A stretch of DNA of 64,000 bases from contig OU452219.1 of the NCBI GenBank assembly GCA_911728455.2, positions 3,966,320-4,030,319 of the forward strand. Reading direction: 5' to 3'. This document shows, one piece after another, positions 36,371-48,800 of the stretch; the stretch's first letter is position 1; every line of letters begins with the position of its first letter. Source of the DNA: Marthasterias glacialis. Its lineage: Eukaryota; Echinodermata; Asteroidea; Forcipulatida; Asteriidae. Position numbers and translations under genes: made by a program. Below the pieces are notes generated by a model. The model had not been told where the DNA came from and did not search any database. It worked only from the letters and a program-made list of their open reading frames with translations.

Positions 36371-36617
36371 GGGCAATTAGGTTGGCTCAGTGGTTTCTTT
36401 CCCTGCCTTTCACCTCTATTGACCCCGGTTCGAATCCCGCTTCAGACCGGAGCCTTGCACGTGCATTGGGTTTCCAGTCCCTGCCAGATTGTGTGGGTTT
36501 TCCCCCACATCTAAAACTAACATTTGTTCATCATCTTCTCGACATATCGTCCGTCCTACGGGTCACAGTGCTAGTCGCTTTGTAGGATCTCTTGGTTTCA
36601 TTACCAGAAAGATATAA
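36371..36617 (+). repeat. tRNA-derived SINE, family 2, full length
   Basis: The head AGGTTGGCTCAGTGGTTTCT and B-box CCCCGGTTCGAATCCCGCTT are followed by GGAGCCTTGCACGTGCATTG, CAGTGCTAGTCG and the 3' end GGTTTCATTACCAGAAAGAT. Lies in the spacer upstream of PLB1-like A. Confidence 0.7.
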
Positions 36618-37084
36618 CGAAAATGGTTACTAATTAAATTCTACTTCAAACACTATGAATACGTTTTTTGTGTGTTTATTACAGATATCTTTCTAGGCCT
36701 TTTGTAACACTCTAGCCAATAATGTAAACACTTTGTAAAGAAGAAAGAAAAATACATCTAATATTAAAAAGATCCAGGCTGAGGAGCAACAAAAACAACT
36801 AACAACAAATACTTGTAATAAATATTTTCCCTTTTCACATTTCATTAAATCGGCAGATAGTTACTTCAGACAAATTATCAAACATCAGATGATAACCAGC
36901 CATAAAGATAACTTTGCCACCACAATAAGGTCAGGAAAAGCATACTCTAGATTCAATAAAAAGACCAAAACAAACTTTACACACTTTCTGACAAGCCCCA
37001 TTAAATAATGTACATGAGATAATAAATCTCTGGATTAATGTTTTTTTATTACATAGCAATCTTGAAGACGATTATTTTAATTAA

Positions 37085-37335
37085 CTTTTTTTGGAGGTAT
37101 GGCGGGAATCAATGCAGGAGTGCGCTGTTTGGTTTGGGTGTGTGTGCGGACAAATTTACCCAAACCAAACAGTGTCCACCATCTCAAAATGGCTTGTGAT
37201 AAAGTCTACCATTTTGAGATATGGTGGACACATTACTAGGGCACTAATATTATTGGCTTGGGTAAATTTGTCTGTATACACACCAAAACCAAACAGTGCG
37301 CTCCTATTTTTATAGTGTCCGCCATACCTCAAAAA
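37085..37335. mobile_element. TIR element in lipase spacer
   Basis: Terminal parts GGAGGTATGGCGGG / GTCCGCCATACCTC and the inner blocks AGTGCGCTGTTTGGTTTGGG...ACAAATTTACCCAA / TTGGGTAAATTTGT...ACCAAACAGTGCGCTCCT are inverted. A second inner pair (CCATCTCAAAATGG / CCATTTTGAGATATGG) makes it a multi-stem palindrome of 250 bp. Confidence 0.7.
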
Positions 37336-39263
37336 GGCTAATCACCAACTTGGCCTTATTTTATGGTCTCCGGGGTTAAGTCCCTGATAAAACGAGGTCA
37401 CAGTGTAAATATTATTCAGAGGTGCCCAGGGTCCAACAACGCTAAGCATAAAAAACTGACATTTCTCTGTTGGAAGCAATAACTACCACACATCAGAGTA
37501 CATTGCTCGTGGCTGTTTCCCTACTAATACGTAGCAGATAGACTTGTTAAAATAATTTCTGCTTACCGGTAAATCTTTGTGACATTTTGGGCCCGACTCC
37601 CTACAGCATTCAACACATGCAAGTGATCAGAGGCCAACATTTTTAAGAGTAAGCATGCAGTTTTGCTTAACGATTTTCTGCTAAGCAGAACTAAGCAGGA
37701 AACCAGTCAAAGGACGGGACGTGTGATCCGGTATTTTGCCTGGTAAACTTCTTCTGGTAATTGTTTTGTGCTTAGCTGCTTTTTGTGCTTTTAAGCAGCT
37801 CTGTGAAATTCGGCTCTGCAGTCCTATTGGCTGGTGATCTGACTACAAACCACGCCCACATCCAACGGTCTGACTCTAAACGACCACAGTGACATATTGG
37901 AAATGAATTCCCGCGTAAAACTCCAAAGCTTCGAATGTTTTTCCCACAAACTTTTCAGAGGCACCGGATGTCATTTCAAAACAAAATGTCTGTCACTCTT
38001 CTTGTTTTTTTGAACAATGAATTTAGGGAATTTAGCATTTTATATGATTATCAAATGGACAGTGGTTCCGCTAGGGTACACCTAGGCTATTAGTTACATT
38101 AATCGGTGAAAATAAGATACAAATTGTTACAAAGGACTAGTATGGCATTTTATTAAAGAAGATAAACAATGGTTGTTAATTTTTAAAAGTGACCGCACAA
38201 TAGATAGTTCCAACGATTGTTTGAAAAACACATTTTCCTCCGGAGAAGCTTGACGTTATGCCGGAATGCTTCTGCATACATTTACAAAAATATTAAGAAC
38301 CTAAAAACATGCAGAAGAAGAAATTGCTGATTTCGCAAATGTTGAGGTTAAACAGGTTGGTATTTTACATTTTCCCTTGATTCTAAGTTGACAATGCGCT
38401 TGTAGAACGCGGATATTGTAAACACTGTAACGTTATCGACGACATAAACAGCATTAACACAATTATTTTTAAAAGCCTTGAAGACGAACGCGCTCAACGT
38501 TTATGCTTACATGATGTTTTCTTTAGGAAATTGGCATATAAGAAAAGAATTGAAGGTTGGCATGGTGGCAGTGGCGTAGCTGGGAGGTGGGGGATACGTG
38601 GCCCTTACGCGGCCTTAGACGGACGCCAAATTCACCAATGTTCCTTTTATTATTACTTTGATTTCTCTTTTATGAAGTGAAAGTATCCCTAGGGTCTGTG
38701 AATAATCTAAGCCTATGGTTAGTAGAGGTGTTGCCGGTCACATTTTTTTGGCAAATAAGCGACCAATTTAATTAAACGTCGCGTTATTCTATTTCGCGCG
38801 AAATTGAAAGCATGCGATTTAAAAAAGATAACCATTCGAATTAACAATCCACTCGAACAGCATTTCCAATTCCCAGCAGTTTTTCAAACTAAATCTCCAG
38901 TTGCGCCTACTCTGCTAAAAATGAACGCCGGTTTCACATGGCTAAAAAGAACACATTATAACTTTAGTTTGATGTAATGCTATTATAAATTCGCATGACC
39001 TCAAAGTGAATTTGAATGACGGTTCCAACTGAAGAGTCAAAATTCGCTTTAATACAAATGCATGAAAGTGAAATAGGCTGCCTTTTCGCCCAAAAGGACC
39101 GGGAAAATCTACACTAATAATCCAAAATAGTGCTAAGATGTTCAATGATAAACTGAGTGAAGGAACGTCATCCTTTGGCCTTGCCCCGGGGCTCCACGAA
39201 CTCTATGTCAGTACTTGGGTGTAGTCAATAGGGAATAGGTTTGCAGTGTAACACACCACGGGA

Positions 39264-39556
39264 ATGGGAGACTTTTGAGACGTTAGCGGGCGCCCCAATA
39301 AGCGGTCCTTTTCTATTATAAGTACAGTACAGAGATTGCATGACCCCAAGAAAAGTTCGTTTCGCAGTCATGTTGGGTACAGCCCTCTAATCTCATAATA
39401 AAGCAGTGGTACACACATGTACAAACTCAATGGCTGGCGCGTCGTCTACTGAATGATTGCCAGTGTCTGTTTGTGCACGCAACATTAGAAAAAGGTCTCG
39501 GGTGACATCACGTGAAACCTCTCTGTGGAAAAGGACCGCTTACTGGGGCGCCCGCA
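39264..39556. mobile_element. Palindromic MITE interrupted by a second MITE
   Basis: Outer arms: ATGGGAGACTTTTGAGACGT... to GCGGTCCTTTTC on the left, and GGAAAAGGACCGCTTACTGG then GGCGCCCGC on the right. The arms match the intact 115-bp hairpin at 61606-61720. The loop here holds a GAGAGGTT-type MITE (39332-39523). Lies just 3' of the PLB1-like B stop codon. Confidence 0.7.
39332..39523 (+). mobile_element. GAGAGGTT-TIR MITE, copy 3 (nested)
   Basis: Copy of the 2003-2163 family, with about 30 bp of extra internal sequence and a degraded left end (AGAGATTGCATGACC). It sits inside the loop of a different palindromic element. Confidence 0.65.
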
Positions 39557-39854
39557 AGGAGGTAACACAAGAACGAATTAAGCTTAATATTCCTGAGAAA
39601 GGTTGCTAGAATTGTTAGGCAATAACCGTTAATGTTAAACCGTCATTCGAATATAATAGATCGCCGTAACACGGCATCATCTCCCTTTCACACATCTTTA
39701 CCGGGGGAAATGCATGAAGTTGCCTTTCCGCCGCGGAAAGCTGAAAGCACGGAAATGGTACATTCGAAACAACACTGTACATATTAACACACGAATGAAA
39801 ACATCGAACAGAAGAGAAGAGAAGCGATTCTACCCTTTGGTATTATCTCGTCTC

Positions 39855-42800
39855 CTATTTTCCCTGAGGCAAGAACATGGAACTCGTGAGAAATGCCATT
39901 AGAGCGAGAACACCTTTGTGCGGGCTGAGATCCGCTTTTCCGTTGCCTGCTGGTTCAGTTCCGTGATATTTCGTCGTGGTTATTGCAGGCATTTCCGTGC
40001 TGGTTTCGTCACCGTTGCTGTTCTTGTTGGTGGCAAAATATGGAATTTTCTGAAGAGTTAAAAAAGGAAGAGTAAAGGGGAAAAGATGGCATAACAATTA
40101 ATATCAACTCAACTGCCCCCCACAGCACAGGCTTTGACGAATAAATATAAGCAAATATATTGTGCTCATAAAACTATCAACAGCATTTTGATGTAGGCAG
40201 TTTGAAAAAAGGAACTTTCACTTACTAAAATTAACATAAATCACCAGGGGGGGGGGTTCTATTAAGTTGACTGAGTTTTCAACCAGCACATACGACAAGA
40301 CATTAGTGGTGTTGTCCGTTTGGTGCATACTCGATATATGGTGTATACCCCGTTCCTATTGTGTCTTCATTGTGTGACGAGACTCTCAGAAATTCCCTGA
40401 GTGGATTTTCATGAAGGGGGAAGACTACGAGTACGGGAACATTTCGGGCATGGTATTAGAGTTTCCCAGCACCCTTTCAACGTAACCCTTTATAATCGTG
40501 TCATTATCGCAAAATGAATAAGAAAAACGACATTTCGTGCCTGAAGCAGCCACCCCCCTTGCATTGGCCGCCATCGTTGAGGTCAAACAATGGTGGCGCA
40601 TGCGTGTAAATGCGCCACTCACAACTCTCAGCCAATGATAAGTCTTCCTTTTTGACCTCAATGATGCCATGTTCGAACTCATGACTTTGACAGTGGCTAT
40701 GGCCGGAACGCTGAAAAGGCCATTCTTCAACGTTGCTGCAGCAGCCACTACAGCGACAGCCGTAGCCGAAGTCGCTTGATTCGGACATGGCCTTCGAGCG
40801 TTGTTTGAGATTTTGACGTCATAATCCATGGTATCATGAAGTTTGTTGGGGGCGGGCGTGAATGTTGCTGCAATCCTTTCTTTTCAATATGTCTCTAATG
40901 ATGTGTAAATCTACGGTTACTCTAACGTAATACAGACAGACAGCAACTTACGTCTGTTGGGCAATAAAGGGTGGTGGAAAAGGGATCCCATTCCGTGGAT
41001 TTTTGTCCAATTGGCTGCAGCTGCAAAGTCAAAGAATTGAATAAAGTCAAAGCATTTTTATCGATATATATGTTGGCAATGTTGGTTACCATGAGTTTCA
41101 TTCAAAACATTATTCTTAAAGTGTTCTACCATGTACACTGGACTCAAGCTCTGGTGTTTCTAACCAGCAGAATTTGGGTTCGATTCCCGGTCTTGACACT
41201 TGTGTCCTTCAGCAAGACACTTAACCATTATTGCTTCGTTCTTCTGATAAGACGTAAAGCCGTTGGTCCCGTGTGTTGTGTGATGATCGTAAAAGAACAA
41301 ACAAACAAACAACGCAAAAAAAAACCCCAAAAACAAAACAAAAACAAACAAACAAACAAACAAATAAACAAACGGGTTTTGGTTCGAAAATCAGACATGA
41401 TAAGTTCTTGGTGCGGCTATTGCAGCAGAAAACCTCTTTTTAATGTAAAAACATCGGAGAAAAAAGATTAAAAAACACCATCAGAATGTTGCCATCCTAT
41501 ATTTTTTATTAACACCATCAGAAGGTTGCCATCCTATATTGTTTATTATCTGAATTTGAGTCTATAGCTGAGAAACCTGTTGATATGATGATAGGTGGTG
41601 GACAAATACTATCAACAATGTCTTTCAAACAAATCTATCCGCTAAATCCCTATCCACTTAATCCCTTATCCACTAAATTCTTTCCTATACATTGTATTGT
41701 TCATAAAATTGTTTTGATGCTGAGCAAAGCTGGTTGGCCTTTTTCCAAACGTTTCGACTGGTGTAGGCACCGGTCGTCATCTTGAACATTATTTTAATGT
41801 CTATACATATTAATTGATAAATGACTAAATAGTACCATGTTAGTCCAGAGTTCTTTAGCTGCATAGGCGTGGCCCTTAGCACTCAGATGGAAGCAATCAG
41901 GTGCCATAAACGATTTATCAAAATCGCCATCCTAAAAAGAAGAAAAAAATCAAATACATTTAGTTGATTTGGAAAATTAAACATTTGTCTTTCAACATTG
42001 GTAAACTAAACCCGTTAAACAAGACGTGGAGTTTATATCAAGCCTTCGAAATGTATAGTTAATAAACTTCCCCAAAACACAAACCCATGATGATAACATT
42101 CGCCGGTCAGTTTGGCTTAGTGGCATCCTTGCCTTGCATTTCATCTCTGTGGCCCCTGGTTCTAATCGCAGCTCGGACCAACGGCTATCATGTGGATTTG
42201 GGTTTTCAGCCCCTGACTAATAATTCCATATTAAGGGGTTTCTTCCCAATATCTAAAACGTGTGGCGTGTCGTGGCCGAGCAGTTTAGTGCACCGGACTC
42301 AAGCATTGCTGGTTAAGTCATCAGGGTGTGGGCTCGAATCCCAGTCATGACACGTGTGTCCTTGAGCAAGATGCTTTACTGCAATTGCTTCTCTTCACCC
42401 AGGGGTATAAATGGGTACCTGCGAGGGTAGAGGTTGATATTGTGTTTGAAAAAGCCTCCAGAGTGCCACGGCAGCTCGGGGCTGTATACTCCCCAGGGAG
42501 CTGAGAAAGATTACATGAATGTTTTTGTCCCAATGACCAGGGCACTAATGTATTTATTTATTATTTATTTATTTATTTATTTATTTATTATATCTTTCTG
42601 GTAATGAAACCAAGGGACCCTCAAAAGTGACTTGCACTGTGACCCGTAGGCCTGAAGATACCTGTGTAGAGAAGATGTAGAAGAAATGTCAGTTTTAGAT
42701 GTGGGAGGAAAACCCCAAATAGGGAAAACCCACGCAATCAGGTAGGGACTGAAAACCCAATCCACATGCAAGGCTCCAGTCCGGGATTCGAACCGGGGTC

Positions 42801-45800
42801 CACAGAGGTGAAAGGCGGGGAAAGAAACCACTGAGCCAACCTGAATACCCAAAGCGCATTGAGACGTTATTGTGAAACGCGCTATGAACTAGTTATTGCT
42901 ATCATTGTCATTAAAACTGCAGTTAACTGAGCAGTTTTTCTACATCTTCTCCACACAGGTATCTTCAGGTCTACTGGCTACAGTTACTTATAGGAATCAC
43001 ATGATTTTGTTACCAGACAGATGTAATAATAATGTCTTAATTGTACTTTTAAAAAACAATTATTTATTTAAATGTATTTAGATGGTGAACATTTCAATAC
43101 TTACCTCATCATCCGGGAACTTTGTGTTTTCCATAAAGGGTTGGTACACCACTGTAAAGTCATCACTCGTATCGTATCTCCCGCTGCTTGCTAGATTTCT
43201 TAAGACTTCCTTTTATTATAACAACAACAATAATATCAGTACAATAATTTATTTTGGAATATTTCAATCGTGTTGGCCTATAAACAAACCACGATAATAC
43301 TTAACTTATGATATAACATCCATGTTGTTGTATTAAGAACCAGAGTACAACTCGCTGTAACAACCTTATGATCGATACTGGAAGTAAAAGAGCGCTACGC
43401 TCAGAGTTTCGTTTAAGAAAAAAACTAAAAATCACCCTCTCGCCCCCGTGGTGTCAGTTTTACTTTTTGGTGAGGGAAACGCGTTGTGCATAACAATTAT
43501 GAGTGAAATTGGAGCGAACTTCATTATGACTCAAGGCAGTCACTTTATATATATATATATATATATATAATTGTTATTCGCCATAGCCATAGTGTCTTTA
43601 ACAACAATAACAATTATTAATGCAATAATTTATTTTAGAACATTTAAAATCTATCAACTTTGTGGTGGCGGACAAAACGAGTGGGTTTTCTTTTGTTTAG
43701 ACTAACTAAAGCTGTGCAATATTTGAAGAATACTATCAAGCTATGCATCTTTGATTGGTGTGAAAACAATTTTGAAAGTAAGTTTCGGGGCGACAACACG
43801 ACGTTTCGTTCATTATGCCCTGATCGTCTTCAAGAGAAATCTGACCAATGATATACTGACCTGGTAGTCGCGATTTAGTTGCTCAACTTCCAAAGCTTCG
43901 TTGTAATCCAAATCATAAATGCAACTGCAGAGAACACTAAAAAAAAACCCAGAAGGAAGACACTGATAAGTGCCCTTAGGAAACGCAGGTCTTGCAACAG
44001 CTCCGGACCCGATTCCGGTTTACAGGCTCCGTCAACACTGCTTTTGACGATACGAATACCAACTATTTCTAATAGGCCAGGATCGCAATATTTTTACCCA
44101 CTTCGTTTCGAAAAGGCTTTTCATAAACTTGAAAATTGCAACACTACAAGTTTTATTTCCGAATAACCGGAACAAATAAATACGGAATAGTGATTTTACT
44201 TTGATCATAAATAAATCATATAATAATGAAATTCCTTTAATAAATGATTATATATAATTGTAATCGTTGTGTTGGCCCACCAATGACAATGATAACAACT
44301 TCAGATAAATTTCAAGTCAAAAGAAAAAAAGTCACATCCCCTAAAATCGCGCGTAAACTGTGCGTGTTCCCAGGCTAATACGGCAGTGTACAGCTACGTG
44401 TATGACTTCTGATTGGTGGCCCGCAAACAATTATAAACGAAAACAGTGAGACAGCAAATAGAGATAACGGAGAAATGCAGAGCCAAACAAGCGGTTATAA
44501 CTCGAGGTAACTCGAGTTACCGCCCGTTAAATTTGACATTCCTCCCCTAACTCGGATGGTGGAGCACCGGCACCAAACCCGGAGGTCTGCAGGTTCAAAT
44601 ACTGCTCCGGTGAATTAGTGTTCTTTGTTCACCCCCGAAAAAGCCTCAGATAAACTCTGTAACTTACGAGTGTACCAATCCGCAGATAAACTCCTCTTGT
44701 TTTGTTAACTGCGTGATGTTTATGAGTCCGACAACGTTGACGAAGGTACGCGGTAACTTAAAGAAGAAAACATTAAACAGTTGACTTGACAAACATCTAC
44801 GCATGCACAGTGTAGCTTCAGTTATTATTGCGGGGTGTGGGGGTGGGGGCGGACACAAGTTGATTAATTAATATTTAAAGGGTATGCAAAGCACAAGTGC
44901 GATTGAAAATATAAATGTTAAGAAATGTGCACATAACTTTTATGGTACAAAGATGGTCAGAGCTTGAAATGCCATATGTTTTGAAAAATTAGTCAAAACA
45001 AAAAATAGTTTTGAACTCGAGAGTCCCAAATCCGGTGTTTGAGGACAGTAAAAACAAAGAGGTTTTCTTTACTAGTTGCCAATGGCACCGATGACCGATT
45101 AGTTACAGGATGCATGGTGATGCTTGGGTTTTATTGACCTTTCGTTAATTTTTCTTCTTGATTTTTCTCCTTTCGTTTGATTATCTTTTGCTGAGCGGCA
45201 GTATACATGATAGTGCAGTGTTCGTACTTTGTCTGATTTAACATTATACATTCAAAAACAAAATGGGCTCAATCCGTCGTCTGAGTCAGGAGAAAATAGT
45301 GAAAAACCGTTCACACTTTTCAGCATGTAAACACATTGTCATTTATTTCGGTTATTACAACGGAAATCAGCTTTTTTTTCTTCGGGTTTTCAGATACAGT
45401 TTCCACGAATATCACAGCATTTTAGAGGGAAATATTTTACAGAAAAATTGGTACTTCATAAACAGTAAGCCTTCAGACTGAAACTAAACAATGGTGTTTT
45501 TGATCCTTACCAATCATGTACAGTGACTATAATTGTTGATGTCTTCAATTCCACCCATTTTAAATATTTCATTTTTAATGTTTTGAAATGCAAAATTGTT
45601 GTACTTGTGGCTGCAAAGACGTTCTTTTAATAAACCATTTTATTTATTTATTGACTTATTTATTCATCTATATATGTCTATTTATTATTATTCTATCGGG
45701 CTTACCATATCGTGAAAATGATCCAGCGCCTGTGTGATTCTCTCAATGTACTTGTCCTTGGTGAACTTCGGCCGGTCCTTGCAGAAATCACACATGTCAT

Positions 45801-48800
45801 TGCCTCCAATGAACAGGGTGATGACTTTCCAATCATTGGCTACGTCTATGGTCGGATCAGCGTAGATTCGCTTGACTAGGTTCTCGGCCTGCCCCGGTAT
45901 GTCACTGACAAAGTTAAGGTACAACGAACACTATGATCTTTTATGAGTTGGTTACCCAACATGTTGCTAATGTTTACAGAAGGATGGGGCAGTGTTGTAG
46001 TACTCGAACTCGGCTAGCAAATTACTCGTACCCGAAGTCCTTTCTCGACACTCGACTAAAAAATAACCTGTATCAGAAGTCATGTACTCGATAATCGACT
46101 GAAAAAATGTACCCGGACTCGATTTTAAGTCCTCGTGGTCTAAATCATGTCGCGTTATTGTCAAATTTATGCCATTGCTATCCAAGGCATAGAGGAATAA
46201 TGCCTTGAAGTTGTGGATGTATTTGATGTGTTCATGTTTAAAAGATAGTTATCATAACAAGCCCACATTGCCATCTAGAAATAAGTACCAAAAAAAATAA
46301 AAATAAAAACAGGCATATTACTCGGGTGGGATTCGAACCCACGACACCCGCCATTCTAGAGCAGATGTCTTACCAACTATAGGCTACCGAGATTGCCCGG
46401 CAGCTATGTGTTGATACCTCCTTTTGCAATATTTTTATATAAAGTACTCGCACCGTACTCGGACACCCAAGTATACTTGGTACTCGGCTGTTGAACTCGG
46501 TACTCGGATACCAGAACACTCGGTACACGGACACACTCGTACTCGATGGCCCAAGAACTCGGCCACCCTGGTACCCAGCGGCACTTGATGCTCGAGTTAA
46601 AAGTAATTAACCGCAACACTGGGATTGGGGTATACAACAATGGAATACAAAATATTATACTAAATAAATAAACTAAAGAAACCTTACTCGTATGTAAGGT
46701 CATTTTTGATCACAATATAGAATATAAAAGCAAGTCGAAACAGTTCCTCCTTTTCGAACGCAACAAATTAACAAAGATTCATGAACACACCTGTACACGA
46801 AGAATAAAGATTCTCGTACACACTTCCAGTACACGAAGAACAAAGCCATAATACCATTCGAGCTGTGTTCCATTTTTAAAGATCCTTTTATGATTTTATG
46901 GCTCTTTTCCAGTAAATGTCCGTGATATTTATGTCCAAATGTAAAGGCATTATAACGTTTAACGAGTAAATTTCTTGCTCTGATTTAAGTTACGTATGCC
47001 TCAAATTTTAGCATGAGATTTTAATATTGTAGTTTAAATTTGTAATTGTAATTCTTGTTATTATTTTCTTACTTCTTTAATTGCCCTTCAATAAGTTTAT
47101 AGTGTATATTGTACTTTACCGATTTTCGTTTTGATGAGTGACATGAGTAAATGAAACAGCAAATCTTCAACTCACAAAGAAGGGAAATAAGTCGTACTTA
47201 CATTGACTTGGACTGGGGCACAGCGCAGTTGAGATAAGAGGTGTTACTGTTGACATTACCGGTACCGAGGGAGTAACCAATTAGGTCGGGGTTGTATAAT
47301 CTTAGGATATCTGCAAAGTTATTACGAGATTTGTATTTTATTTTAAAGAATGTACAGTGGGTTAACCAAGGGGGAGGGTTACAAAGGAGGACAGCTGCCC
47401 CCGTGTGGAACATCTTGCTTCCTGCTCCCCGTGTCAGCCTCTGGACACCGTGAAATTTGATATAATCAGGCAATTGTAGCCCATTTTCCTACCCGATGAT
47501 TTCTGTCAATCTTGGGAGTAGCGGGTAACAGGTGATATTAAAGTTTGTGTTAGTATGCACTCAGGCGTATATTCAGCTGAAACGTAACGTGATCTTATTG
47601 TGCCAATGAATGCAATGTATGGGGCACATAATTATAATAATTTAAATGATGTTTATCAAATGAGGACACCTAGATGTATTTGTAACCTTCTAAAGACCTT
47701 TCAAAAAAATTTGTTTATATTGTCTTTAGAACTTTTTCTAGAAACTACTTTGCGTATGAGAGAATTAAGCTGGTTCAAGAAATGCGTATGCCTCATAAAT
47801 TATTCGAAGCGCAGATAAATTCCGAACGAGAAGGATTTTCAAAGACCTTTTGTTCTTTATAGTCTTGTCTGCGAAAATGAGAACCTGTGATTTGCAGATA
47901 GAACTAACCCCCGGATTCACCCTACATGACTTGTATCTGTTTTTGTGCATCAAGAGTTTCATGTGTTGTTTCATGATGATCAAAGCCATTGTTGCTGGGT
48001 GCCTCTGAGAAGAAAATGTATCATCATTAAGTTTAGAAACCGCACGACAACTTAATTAGTGGAGTATGACATACATTGATGTGACAAAGGTGGGGGCGTC
48101 CAGGGCTGAGGTAATCGTGCATGGCCAACCCCCCACCCCACCCCAGTACCCCCCACCCCTAGTTAAGCCCACTGTTTTAGGAGACCAAAGTCATGGTAGC
48201 GTTAAAGGTACACACCGGCTTCGTTGGGCTATTTGGGCTACAAAATAGGCTAACATATGACTTGAAAGGTCTTTCAGGAATGGAGAAGAACGGTTCCTAA
48301 AAGAAACTATCAAATTTTGCCGTTTTCGAGCATTTTTCAAAAAACGATTTATCCGAACCAAAAAAGTGGTTCGGATAAATCACGTGATCTTCGGAGTTAG
48401 TTGTACTTCCAGCCGTATAAAAGTAAATTACTGAACCAAATTTAAATCCTTTTTTTACAATTATTCATGAGTATTTGACAAAAAAGACTTATGGATTCAG
48501 ATTATTGATACAATTTGTAAATAATGATGAAAAATCGAACGTAATATTCACATTCAGAGGTGTCCGTGCAACCGAAGCGTGTCTTACGGCGCACCAGCGT
48601 GGGAGCTAGCGGAACGTAAACCTTGGGACATATCCCGTACAGCCGGTGCCGTGTCTCGTGGGGCCAGAGGGACAAACTCCGGGGCATGAACTCCCCAGCT
48701 CGCCGGTCGGTCTAGCCGTAAGCGTGGGAGCTTGTCGGAGGGGTAGGGAGCCAGACCAACAATTATGTTTTTTTAACGAGGGTTTTAGTCTGTACCCCTA

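Larger units (their letters stand above)
35075..39854. other. Spacer between the two PLB1-like genes
   Basis: It should contain the promoter of PLB1-like A (right of 35074) and the 3' UTR of PLB1-like B (left of 39855). It holds a MITE (35511-35768), a tandem repeat (35883-36235), a family 2 SINE (36371-36617), a TIR element (37085-37335) and the nested MITE (39264-39556). No further lipase exon was found, so no third paralog lies here. Confidence 0.55.
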
